21,291 nt of DNA, from assembly GCA_049694275.1 (NCBI GenBank), contig JBAVQS010000133.1, positions 1 to 21,291 of the forward strand. Direction: 5' to 3'. Both the position numbers and the translations under genes were made by a program. The notes under the pieces are model-generated. The model searched no databases. It had not been told where the DNA came from and was given only the letters and a program-made list of their open reading frames with translations. The DNA is from JBAVQS01 sp049694275. Lineage in GTDB: Bacteria; Chloroflexota; Anaerolineae; UBA4142; SHND01. This document shows, in pieces, positions 1 through 6,751 of the stretch. Position 1 is the stretch's first letter. Every line of letters begins with the position of its first letter.

Positions 1-120
1 AACAGATAGACAATAGTCGGGTCAGAGGAGTCATTGAAGCGTCATGTCATTCGCGAAATTTCAGGGACAAGCCGCCAACTCGCCACTATCTGTTTATCCG
101 CTTCTTTTATCCGTTGACAC

Positions 121-173
121 CCGCAATTTGACCGCGCAAGGGAATGAAGCGGTTGTATAATCAATGGCGTGAT
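121..173 (+). repeat. 53-bp direct repeat, copy 1 (relic of TIR-gene 3' end)
   Basis: This stretch matches 2108-2160 at 52 of 53 positions (a125 versus g2112). Copy 2 spans the last codons, the stop and 13 bp downstream of the pentapeptide-TIR gene, so copy 1 is a displaced 3' end of that gene or of a close paralogue. The 13 bp just before it (109-121, atccgttgacacc) also occur at 849-861, upstream of the intact gene. The arrangement therefore looks like an upstream region joined to a 3' end with the gene body lost. The duplication is directly visible; the deletion history is inference. Confidence 0.85.
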
Positions 174-186
174 GGATAACGAACCC

Positions 187-192
187 TATAAT
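187..192 (+). promoter_or_regulatory. -10 box of the antitoxin gene
   Basis: A perfect TATAAT lies 37 bp before the start codon at 230. No convincing -35 hexamer sits 16-18 bp upstream, so this is only a candidate promoter. Confidence 0.35.
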
Positions 193-229
193 ATTGGATT
201 CCAGGTTATTGTTGGTTGAGGAGCGAAAA

Positions 230-469
230 ATGATTGCCTACAAGCGATATGTCACGATTCAGGACCCGGACCGCATCGTCCTGTCCGGTCTCCCCTTTCG
301 ACCGGGTCAACGGGTCGAGGTGGTTGTGATTGCCGATGAGGACGAAACCGCGGCGCGTGTTCAATCGCTGAAACGACTATTTGCAGAGACGCAGGGCCTG
401 CCCCAGGCGCGAACCATCACCGATGAGGAAATTGCAGCCGAGATAAAAGCTTATCGGGCTGAATCATGA
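230..469 (+). CDS. antitoxin-like protein of a VapBC-type module
   Basis: A 79-aa acidic protein. The start at 230 is chosen over the in-frame ATG at 194 because gaggag at 218-223 makes a good ribosome binding site. The N-terminal part (YVTIQDPDRIVLSGLPFRPGQRV) looks like a small beta-strand DNA-binding or dimerisation unit, and the C-terminus (TITDEEIAAEIKAYR) is the helical tail seen in many antitoxins that precede a PIN-domain toxin. In such pairs the tail would wrap the toxin and the N-terminal part would repress the operon. The stop overlaps ATG 466 in an ATGA arrangement, the usual coupling to a toxin gene, but that reading frame closes after seven codons. The protein may thus be an orphan. 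Family assignment is by sequence style and gene order only. Confidence 0.6.
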   Translation: MIAYKRYVTIQDPDRIVLSGLPFRPGQRVEVVVIADEDETAARVQSLKRLFAETQGLPQARTITDEEIAAEIKAYRAES

Positions 470-489
470 GAGTCGTCGTCGCGCTGTAG
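466..489 (+). pseudogene. seven-codon remnant of a PIN-domain toxin gene
   Basis: The frame begins with ATG overlapping the antitoxin stop and reads MRVVVAL before TAG. MRVVVDTNV-like openings are typical of PIN toxins, where the aspartate after the first strand is catalytic. Here the frame stops before any such residue, and the following DNA is hairpin-rich repeat sequence. It is too short to be functional; calling it a toxin relic rests on position and the opening residues. Confidence 0.45.
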
Positions 490-848
490 GGGGAACGGCG
501 GGTTCGTCCCGGACAAAGCGGCATCCATCCGGCGGCGACCGGGGATTGCAAATCCCGCGGCTGAAAAAAGCGGGGCTATCGGAAAAAAGGAACGGCGGCG
601 GCGCGGTCCGTTTTTTTTGCCGCCGTGCCCTTTTTTAGCCAGAGGGTTTCCAACCTCTGGGCCAGCGTCCGAGCGGCGACCGGGGATTGTAAAGATTTTG
701 TTGGCGAACGCGCCGGGCATCAGGGCATCAGGGAATGGAATTCCCCGTCTGAACGCGAAAGGTCGCCTCAGCGACCAACGGCTACATCGCAGCGGCTGAG
801 GCCGCTTTTCAAGTTCAGTCGGCAAATTGCATTTGCTGTTCCTTTGCC
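490..848. repeat. hairpin-rich non-coding repeat cluster
   Basis: No credible gene is seen between the antitoxin and the TIR gene. The stretch holds a 17-bp direct repeat (gcggcgaccggggattg at 532-548 and 673-689) and at least seven short inverted repeats: 542-556, 592-626 (8-bp arms, then a T run at 631-636), 639-660, 731-745, 761-776, 791-806 and 822-836. The 761-776 and 791-806 hairpins are adjacent 6-bp stems with 4-nt loops. The density of stems points to a dispersed structured repeat rather than coding DNA; the opposing long ORFs here are chance readings. Confidence 0.6.
592..636 (+). terminator. possible intrinsic terminator
   Basis: Arms acggcggc (592-599) and gccgccgt (619-626) flank a 19-nt loop, and a T6 run follows at 631-636. 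It could end antitoxin transcription. The long loop and the gcc between stem and T run make it a weak candidate. Confidence 0.3.
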
Positions 849-850
849 AT

Positions 851-890
851 CCGTTGACACCTACTGACGCCTGTTGACGCCCGTTGACCC
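851..890 (+). repeat. four tandem 10-bp TTGAC repeats
   Basis: Four consecutive decamers read ccgttgacac, ctactgacgc, ctgttgacgc and ccgttgaccc (consensus cygttgacrc). They place TTGAC or CTGAC on the same DNA face every helical turn, 25 bp before the TIR gene start. A single unit recurs at 111-120. They could be operator half-sites or overlapping -35 elements; no matching -10 was found. Confidence 0.6.
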
Positions 891-914
891 CCTCAGTAAC
901 AAGGAGACCGCTAC

Positions 915-2147
915 ATGGATGCAGAGCAGGTCGCGCTCCTCAAGAAATGCAGCGAGGCGCACGACTTTACCGAGTGGAACACTTGGCTGGAGGAGAGGCG
1001 AAAGGATAAGTACGGTTTTTTGCCTAACCTCCGCGCGGCGGACCTCGCCGGGGCGAACTTCACCGGGGCGAACCTCGCCGGGGTGGACCTCTACCTGGCG
1101 AACCTCACCGGGGCAAATCTCCGCGGGGTGGACTTGTCCCAGGCGGACCTCACCGGGACGCACCTCGGCGGGGTGGACTTGCGTGAGGCAAACCTCCGCG
1201 GAGCGAACTTGTACGTGGCGGACCTCAGTGGGGCGAATCTCAACGGGGTGCGCCTCGCCGAGACGCACCACCTCCAACTGGCGATCTTCCGCTGGGGGCG
1301 CCTCAGCGGGGCAGACCTCCGCGGGGCAAGCCTCATTGGGACAGCCCTCGACGGGGCGAACCTCAGCGGGGCGGACCTCCGCGGGGCAGACCTCCGCTGG
1401 GCACATCTCACCGGGGTGGACTTTACCAGCACTTGCCTCGACGATACGGATTTTAGCCGCGCCACGCTGGGAACTCTGACTGTCATCCAGGGACGTGAAT
1501 TTTATCAACCCACAGTCATCGCCAACGTCGACCTCCGCACTGTCAAAGGGCTAGAAACCGTGCAGCACTTTGGCCCCTCCACTATCGGCATTGACACTCT
1601 CTACAAATCCGGCGGCAACATCCCCGAAGTCTTTTTGCGCGGTTGCGGCGTCCCCGATATTATGGTCACCTTCGCCCGTTCCCTCGTCGGCAAGCCAATC
1701 GAGTTCTATTCTGCCTTTATCAGCTATTCCAGCAAGGACCAGGAGTTTGCGGAGCGGCTGCACGCCGACCTGCAAGCGAAAGGGGTGCGGGTCTGGTTTG
1801 CGCCCAAGGACATGCCCATCGGCGCGCCCATCGTCAAGGAGATTGACGAGTCCATCCGGCTCTATGACAAGCTGATGGTGGTCCTCTCGGAGAATTCACT
1901 GAAAAGTCCGTGGGTCGATTATGAGCTCACGCTCGCGCTGGACAACGAGCAGCGAAAGGGCCGCACCATCCTCTTTCCGATTCGGATCGACGATGCCGTA
2001 ATGCATCAGCCGGCGGGTTGGGCGGCGCGGCTGCGCACGCGGCATATCGGCGACTTTACACGGTGGAAAGAGCACGACGAATATCAAAAGGCGTTCGCCG
2101 TCCTGCTCCGCGATTTGACCGCGCAAGGGAATGAAGCGGTTGTATAA
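915..2147 (+). CDS. pentapeptide-repeat protein fused to a TIR domain
   Basis: A 410-aa protein with three parts. Residues 1-38 are a short helical leader. Residues about 39-185 are A(D/N)LxG-type pentapeptide repeats, which build a right-handed square beta-helix; the run is interrupted around 116-130 (ETHHLQLAIFRWGRL). Residues about 266-400 are a TIR domain opening with FYSAFISYSSKD. The SPWVDYE motif puts Glu337 where the catalytic glutamate of NAD-cleaving TIR enzymes lies. The linker 186-265 is distinctive and unassigned. Start: aaggag at 901-906 lies 8 nt upstream. No transmembrane segment is visible, so the protein should be cytoplasmic. Many bacterial TIR proteins consume NAD in phage defence, but no partner sensor is adjacent, so a defence role is inference. 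The 3' end is duplicated at 121-173. Confidence 0.9.
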   Translation: MDAEQVALLKKCSEAHDFTEWNTWLEERRKDKYGFLPNLRAADLAGANFTGANLAGVDLYLANLTGANLRGVDLSQADLTGTHLGGVDLREANLRGANLYVADLSGANLNGVRLAETHHLQLAIFRWGRLSGADLRGASLIGTALDGANLSGADLRGADLRWAHLTGVDFTSTCLDDTDFSRATLGTLTVIQGREFYQPTVIANVDLRTVKGLETVQHFGPSTIGIDTLYKSGGNIPEVFLRGCGVPDIMVTFARSLVGKPIEFYSAFISYSSKDQEFAERLHADLQAKGVRVWFAPKDMPIGAPIVKEIDESIRLYDKLMVVLSENSLKSPWVDYELTLALDNEQRKGRTILFPIRIDDAVMHQPAGWAARLRTRHIGDFTRWKEHDEYQKAFAVLLRDLTAQGNEAVV

Positions 2148-2160
2148 TCAATGGCGTGAT
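2108..2160 (+). repeat. 53-bp direct repeat, copy 2
   Basis: This is the parental-looking copy. It covers the final codons and stop of the pentapeptide-TIR gene plus 13 bp beyond, and matches 121-173 with one mismatch. Confidence 0.85.
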
Positions 2161-2180
2161 AGCGGAAAAAAAAGAGACCC

Positions 2181-2270
2181 AGTACTTCACGAAATCTCGC
2201 TAGCGCAAACCGAGATTCTTCACCCGCCAAAAGCGCGGGTTCAGAATGACAAGCGATTTCGTGATCTACT
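2181..2270. repeat. small dispersed inverted-repeat element
   Basis: The ends agtacttcacgaaatc (2181-2196) and gatttcgtgatctact (2255-2270) are inverted repeats matching at 14 of 16 positions. The pentamer gagac lies at 2174-2178 and 2271-2275, a possible target duplication. The right half (gagattc, then aatgacaa) shares a module with the element at 20903-20970. Elements of this kind are common intergenic repeats in bacteria. It carries no gene. Confidence 0.5.
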
Positions 2271-2290
2271 GAGACTATGAAGGAAATCCG

Positions 2291-2695
2291 ATGATACCCA
2301 ATCAACCTGCGCCAAAAACGATCGACGAATATATTGCGGGCTTTCCACCGGATGTGCAAGAAATTCTGGAAAAGGTCCGGCTGACGATTCGGAAAGCGGC
2401 GCCGGACGCGCAAGAGACGATCAGTTATCGAATGCCGGCCTTTACGCTCAAGGGCAACCTGGTTTATTTCGCGGCGTTCAAAAAGCATATTGGGTTCTAT
2501 CCCACGGCAACCGGGATTGAGCAGTTCAAAGAGGAACTGGCGGCCTATAAAAGCTCCCGAGGCGCGGTCCAGTTCCCCCTGGATCAACCGATTCCGTTCG
2601 GCGTGATCCGTAAAATCGTCAGGTTCCGGGTCAAGGAAAATCTGGCGAGGGCCGAAAAGAAACAAGCTGCTACTATACGCAGAAAAAGCCGCTAA
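2291..2695 (+). CDS. DUF1801 (YdhG-like) protein
   Basis: A 134-aa soluble protein whose length and order of motifs fit the DUF1801/YdhG family: IDEYIAGFPPDVQEILEKVRLTIRKAAPDAQETISYRMPAF, then a strand region (GNLVYFAAFKKHIGFYPT), then a helical end with FPLDQPIPFGVIRKIVRFRV. The family has a frataxin-like compact fold; a role in iron handling has been suggested for some members but its biochemistry is unclear. A ribosome binding site aagga lies about 6 nt before ATG 2291. The gene stands alone, between a dispersed repeat and a hairpin that overlaps its last codons. The basic tail (AEKKQAATIRRKSR) is not part of the core fold. Confidence 0.85.
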   Translation: MIPNQPAPKTIDEYIAGFPPDVQEILEKVRLTIRKAAPDAQETISYRMPAFTLKGNLVYFAAFKKHIGFYPTATGIEQFKEELAAYKSSRGAVQFPLDQPIPFGVIRKIVRFRVKENLARAEKKQAATIRRKSR

Positions 2696-2706
2696 CATTA
2701 GCGGCT
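2687..2706 (+). terminator. hairpin at the end of the DUF1801 gene
   Basis: A perfect 8-bp stem (agccgcta/tagcggct) with loop acat overlaps the stop codon. No T run follows, so it may protect the mRNA 3' end or act as a weak terminator. The A-rich flank upstream would serve as a T run on the minus strand. Confidence 0.4.
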
Positions 2707-2849
2707 CTACCGGAACATTCAGGGATATAGGATCAAACGACAAGAGCCGAATGCTCACACGGCATGGAGCCGAATTTCATCCCTGATATCACTATTATAT
2801 CACGTATTGTCAATACCTTGACCTTTGATCGGCGAATTCTGTTCTGCGC

Positions 2850-4004
2850 ATGGCGCACATGCTCAATCTCTTGACGGCAATCGCTCATTATATCCGAAGG
2901 AATGCTTTTGACCTGCGTGATCTGGATCAGACGGTCAAAGCGTATTATCTCCAGGCGGATTCGGAACTGGCGGCCATCACGATTGGCGGGGCGGTTTTTC
3001 TCATTCCGCCTATGGCCTACCTCGATTACTTTTACTATGGATTGAGCAATAATTTCTACGGGGCGCTCCTGGCGGAGTTGTTGTTTGCGGCGTTTTCCGT
3101 CGGCATTGTTTTCCTCCTCCGCCGCAACGGGCAGGTCAAAACCTATGAAAGCCTGGTGTTTGGCTGGGGGCTGGTCACCGCCATTTTCGCCCTGACCACG
3201 ACGGTCCTGCAAGCCCCGCGTGTCCTCGAAAATATCCTGTTTTGCCTGCTCTTTTTCATCGCCGATTTTATCTTGCTCCAAAATCGGCTGCGCTTCCGGA
3301 TCATTCCGGCCGCCATCATCTACCTTGCGTTTTTGACCGCCCTCCTGACCAACTCGACCTGGTTTGTTTTTCCCAATACCTACATGTTCGTCCTGATGTT
3401 GCTGGTGCTCACCGTCGTCGGGATGAATGTCGTCGCCAGCAACAATCACTACAAGCTCATCGCGTTTTCCTATCAAAAAGGCGAGCAGGCGGCGCACCAC
3501 TTGTATGAAACGCTCGCCCGAACGGATTCGCTGACGGGAATTCCCAACCGGCGCGATTTCTATGAACATGCCGAACAGGAATGGAACGCTTACCGGTGGC
3601 ATGCGTCCACCTTTTGCATCGCGATCCTCGACCTGGACCGGTTAAAACAGATCAACGATACCTGCGGGCACGCCGTGGGCGACCAGGTTTTGAAAGAGTT
3701 GTCCCGCCTGATCGCGACGCAGATGCGCTCCACCGATTTCTATGCGCGTCTCGGCGGAGATGAGTTTGCATTTATCCTGCGGGGCGTCAATCCGGATGCC
3801 GCGGCGACTGCGATCGCCCGCCTCGCACATGCGGCCCGGATGTTAAAAATCCCCGCGCTCGGTCCGGGACTGCCGATCACGATCAGCGCCGGGGTCGCGC
3901 CTGTGCGGCCGGAAGACGAATCGCTCGACGATACGATTCACCGCGCAGACCAGGCGCTGTACCGGGCCAAGGAACAGGGCCGGGACCGGATTGAACAGGG
4001 ATGA
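2850..4004 (+). CDS. membrane-bound GGDEF diguanylate cyclase
   Basis: A 384-aa protein that should make cyclic di-GMP from two GTP. Residues about 40-200 form roughly six hydrophobic membrane segments of no recognised sensor family. A short linker leads to the GGDEF domain (about 221-382). The signature GGDEF at 302-306 is intact, the metal-binding segment reads LDLDRLKQIND (Asp261 and Asp263), and an inhibitory RxxD site (Arg293, Asp296) lies exactly five residues before GGDEF, so product inhibition is expected. No EAL domain is present. The start is uncertain: ATG 2850 and ATG 2859 are both possible and neither has a clear ribosome binding site. It is a single-gene unit facing the small zinc-ribbon gene, and its input signal cannot be read from the sequence. 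Confidence 0.92.
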   Translation: MAHMLNLLTAIAHYIRRNAFDLRDLDQTVKAYYLQADSELAAITIGGAVFLIPPMAYLDYFYYGLSNNFYGALLAELLFAAFSVGIVFLLRRNGQVKTYESLVFGWGLVTAIFALTTTVLQAPRVLENILFCLLFFIADFILLQNRLRFRIIPAAIIYLAFLTALLTNSTWFVFPNTYMFVLMLLVLTVVGMNVVASNNHYKLIAFSYQKGEQAAHHLYETLARTDSLTGIPNRRDFYEHAEQEWNAYRWHASTFCIAILDLDRLKQINDTCGHAVGDQVLKELSRLIATQMRSTDFYARLGGDEFAFILRGVNPDAAATAIARLAHAARMLKIPALGPGLPITISAGVAPVRPEDESLDDTIHRADQALYRAKEQGRDRIEQG

Positions 4005-4101
4005 GCTTGATCGGGAAACGACCCACAAGTTGTAATCACTGGGGGTTTTCCTCCCGGACAGATTACTGGAGCAAGCAAGAACCATGACCAGTCTCATCAA
4101 C

Positions 4102-4323
4102 TCATGCAACTCGGGTCCATTTTTTCTGGACTTTTTGTAGTTTGGCTTGGTCCACGATGTAATTCTCAAAGTATCCACAGTTAACACAAACGTAACTTTC
4201 AAAATCCGACCAACCAATCAACTCGCCAGTGCTAACGGTAAGCGCACCATTTCCAAACAGCACCCCTCTGGTTTTCTTGAACACGTCTGAAGAATTACAT
4301 TTCGGGCATTGACCATTCTTCAT
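4102..4323 (-). CDS. small zinc-ribbon protein
   Basis: A 73-aa protein with one zinc ribbon: CPKC near residue 6 and CVNC near residue 46 would bind a single zinc. Between them lies a region rich in Gly, Ser and Thr (FGNGALTVSTGELIGWSDFESYV); a basic tail ends the protein. A strong ribosome binding site (aaaggag) precedes the ATG. An attata at 4377-4382 reads as a perfect TATAAT on this strand, 54 bp upstream. Such stand-alone ribbons are often annotated as nucleic-acid-binding or hypothetical. It is divergent from the VWA gene and no specific role is assigned. Confidence 0.75.
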   Translation of the reverse strand: MKNGQCPKCNSSDVFKKTRGVLFGNGALTVSTGELIGWSDFESYVCVNCGYFENYIVDQAKLQKVQKKWTRVA

Positions 4324-4376
4324 TTTAGACTCCTTTGACTACGATATCAGTAAAAATCAGGAAGATTCGTCTGTTC

Positions 4377-4382
4377 ATTATA
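4377..4382 (-). promoter_or_regulatory. -10 box of the zinc-ribbon gene
   Basis: A perfect TATAAT on the minus strand, 54 bp before the start. The -35 region is poor. Confidence 0.35.
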
Positions 4383-4423
4383 GGCGCTTTGACCTGGAAA
4401 TAGTTGGAATTTCGTAAGATAAA

Positions 4424-6166
4424 ATGGCGGCTGACCTTTACGATTTGCGCGCAGCCTGGGAGCACCGGTGGCCGGAGGCGCTTGCGCTGTGGAGCAAGTT
4501 CACCCGGCTCTCTGCGCCGCGCTGGTGCCTGAGCGACGACGCGGCCCGGCGGGAGGGGCTGACCGAGAGCTTTGCGATGATCCGGCTGACCGACCAGGCG
4601 GTGGTCATCAACCTGGCGCTCGTCGACCGGCTCGAACTGGATGCGTACGGGCTCGAAATCATGGGCCACGAGATCGGCCATCACGTCTATTGCCCGGCCG
4701 ACCTGAACGACAATGCGCGGATGATTGCGCGGATGCGCTGGGCGCTGCCGACGAGAGAGCACCTCGCCAATCTCATCGGCAATCTCTATACGGACCTGCT
4801 CATCAACGACCGCCTGCAGCGGAGCGCCAGCCTCAAGCTCTCAGAGGTGTACCAACACCTCGTCCACGACTCGGGCAACCGGATGTGGACGCTCTATATG
4901 CGGATGTACGAAATCCTGTGGAGCCTGCAGCAGGGGACGCTGGCCGCGGGCGCGCTCGACGCGCGAATGCAGGGGGATGCGCAGCTCGGCGCGCGGCTGG
5001 TTCGCGTCTTTGCCCGCGATTGGCTTGAAGGGGCGGGACGGTTCGCCGCGCTCTGCCTGCCTTACCTGATGGAGGACAACGGCGCGGCGATGGAATCGCT
5101 CCTCCGGGGCTGGCGCGACACGAGCAAGGCGGGCGCCGGCGGGGCGCCGGATGGGCTGGTCGAGATCGAGCCGGGGGAGCACGCGGGGGCGATCCATCCC
5201 TCGCTTGATCCTGCGCTCACAGATGTGGACGAAGGGGACGGGACCGAAAAGGCCAGGGCCGAGCCGCAAGAGCGGGACCAGCAGGGGGGCTCGACCGGCC
5301 AGTCGCGCCAGCCGTTCGAATACGGCGAGCTCTTGAAGGCGCTGGGACTGGACCTCGACGACCACGAGATTGCGGTGCGTTATTATCGCGAACGGGCGCA
5401 GCCGCATCTCATCCGCTTTCCGACGCGCGTCCTTCCTCCCACGTCCGACTCCTTGCCCGAGGGATTAGAGCCGTGGGATATCGGCCAACCGCTGGAGGAT
5501 GCCGACTGGACGCAGAGCGTGATGGTCAGCCCGCGCATTGTGCCGGGCGTGACGACCGTTCAGCGGGTGTGGGGGACGAGCGAGGGGACACAGCCGGAGC
5601 GCCAGCCGTTCGACCTGGACCTCTATGTCGATTCTTCCGGCTCGATGGCAAACCCGCAAATCCAGCTTTCGTATCTCACCCTTGCCGGCGCGATCATCGT
5701 GCTGTCCGCCCTGCGGGCCGGGGCGCGCGTGCAGGCGACCCTGTGGAGCGATACGGGGCAGTTCGAGACGACGAAGGGCTTTATCCGCGACGAGCACAAG
5801 CTGCTCCAGATTCTGACCGGCTATATCGGCGGCGGGACGGCATTTCCGATTCACATCCTGCGCGATACGTTTCAGGCGCGCAAGACGACGGACCGGCCGG
5901 CGCACATTCTCGTCATCTCGGATGACGGGGTGACGACGATGTTCGACAAGGACGAAAAGGGGAACAGCGGCTGGGAGATGGCGCAGATGGCGCTGGACCG
6001 GGGCCGCGGCGGGGGCACGCTGGCGCTGAACCTCTACAAAGAGTGGGAACAGGACCCGGCGCTCGCGCGAGCGCACGCGATGGGCTGGGAGATTTACCGG
6101 GTGCGGGACTGGGCGGGGTTGGTGGAGTTTGCACGGCAGTTTGCCGCTAGAAGATATGGGGAATAA
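4424..6166 (+). CDS. HExxH metallopeptidase fused to a VWA domain
   Basis: A 580-aa protein. The N-terminal part (about 1-235) carries HEIGHH at 82-87 and, 38 residues on, NLYTDLLINDRL. This HExxH plus xxDxxIN pattern belongs to the putative metallopeptidases of the COG3864/DUF2201 kind, with Asp124 a likely third zinc ligand. Residues about 236-300 are a charged, low-complexity linker. Residues about 395-578 are a VWA domain with a complete metal-ion site: DSSGS at 403-407, Thr472 in GGGTAFP and ISDDG at 499-503. Relatives usually sit beside a MoxR AAA+ ATPase; none is present in this window. No signal peptide is visible, so it should be cytoplasmic. No clear ribosome binding site precedes ATG 4424. 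It is the first gene of a tight operon, and its stop is directly followed by the next ATG. The exact function is unknown. Confidence 0.8.
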   Translation: MAADLYDLRAAWEHRWPEALALWSKFTRLSAPRWCLSDDAARREGLTESFAMIRLTDQAVVINLALVDRLELDAYGLEIMGHEIGHHVYCPADLNDNARMIARMRWALPTREHLANLIGNLYTDLLINDRLQRSASLKLSEVYQHLVHDSGNRMWTLYMRMYEILWSLQQGTLAAGALDARMQGDAQLGARLVRVFARDWLEGAGRFAALCLPYLMEDNGAAMESLLRGWRDTSKAGAGGAPDGLVEIEPGEHAGAIHPSLDPALTDVDEGDGTEKARAEPQERDQQGGSTGQSRQPFEYGELLKALGLDLDDHEIAVRYYRERAQPHLIRFPTRVLPPTSDSLPEGLEPWDIGQPLEDADWTQSVMVSPRIVPGVTTVQRVWGTSEGTQPERQPFDLDLYVDSSGSMANPQIQLSYLTLAGAIIVLSALRAGARVQATLWSDTGQFETTKGFIRDEHKLLQILTGYIGGGTAFPIHILRDTFQARKTTDRPAHILVISDDGVTTMFDKDEKGNSGWEMAQMALDRGRGGGTLALNLYKEWEQDPALARAHAMGWEIYRVRDWAGLVEFARQFAARRYGE

Positions 6167-6751
6167 ATGGAACAGGAAGGACCCTCGTTACAAACGCTGA
6201 TGCGGCGGCTGGCGGAATGCCCGGCCGATTTTCTCGCGGACCCGCGCATCGGGTCGAATGGGACCGTGCATGTGGCTGCGGTGGTGAACGATGTGCTGTA
6301 CGGGATGGGGGCGCAGCCGCTCAATCCCGGGCAGGCCGCGCCGTTCCGGCCGAAGGAGGCGCGCGAGCGGAATCGCCTGAGCCTCACGCTGATCGCCGCG
6401 TGGCTGTTGGCTGATCCGTGGTTCCGCGCACGCCCCGGCTTGAACGTCGGCGCATTTCGCTTTCTCACGGAAGGGGTGCAGGAGCTCGCGGCGGTGGGCG
6501 CGGCGACGAAATATGTGAACGACCCCGACCGCCGCGAAGAGCTGGCGCGGCTCTGCCTCAAGGGGTTGGACTTGCGTCCCGCCGGCGAGACGATGGCGCA
6601 GGCGCAGGACCGGCTGACGACCATCAGCACGGTCGAACGCCAGCGGGTGATTTGGGCGGCGCGCGAGGCGGAAGAGCGGGCGCGGGCGATTCGCGAGGCG
6701 ATGGTCCGCCAGCGCGCACAAGAGTCCGCCGACAAGTGGAGCCGGGAGTGA
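6167..6751 (+). CDS. unrecognised 194-aa operon protein
   Basis: I do not recognise this family. The protein is soluble and mostly helical. It begins about ten residues before PADFLADPR, has a hydrophobic middle (NRLSLTLIAAWLLADPWF) and a FRFLTEGVQELA segment. From about 150 it turns into a long charged helix rich in Arg, Glu and Ala (EAEERARAIREAMVRQRAQE) that could form a coiled coil. ATG 6167 follows the preceding TAA with no gap, and its stop overlaps the next GTG by 4 bp. Translation is therefore coupled on both sides, and a physical partnership with the VWA-peptidase is plausible. There is no catalytic motif that I can name. Confidence 0.8.
   Translation: MEQEGPSLQTLMRRLAECPADFLADPRIGSNGTVHVAAVVNDVLYGMGAQPLNPGQAAPFRPKEARERNRLSLTLIAAWLLADPWFRARPGLNVGAFRFLTEGVQELAAVGAATKYVNDPDRREELARLCLKGLDLRPAGETMAQAQDRLTTISTVERQRVIWAAREAEERARAIREAMVRQRAQESADKWSRE

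Noticed and set aside
1..94. 9-bp inverted repeat aacagatag/ctatctgtt (1-9 and 86-94)
   Set aside because: It may be the edge of an element extending left of the window, but it cannot be judged without the flanking sequence.
532..689. Repeat cluster as a CRISPR array
   Set aside because: Only two copies of a 17-bp repeat, 141 bp apart, with unequal hairpins between them and no cas genes.
861..1508. Long ORFs on both strands over the pentapeptide region
   Set aside because: They are shadows of the codon-level periodicity of the pentapeptide repeats; the plus-strand frame at 915-2147 has the domain structure and the ribosome binding site.
2733..3602. 289-aa minus-strand ORF
   Set aside because: It lies antisense to the diguanylate cyclase, has low-complexity charged composition and no family-like blocks.
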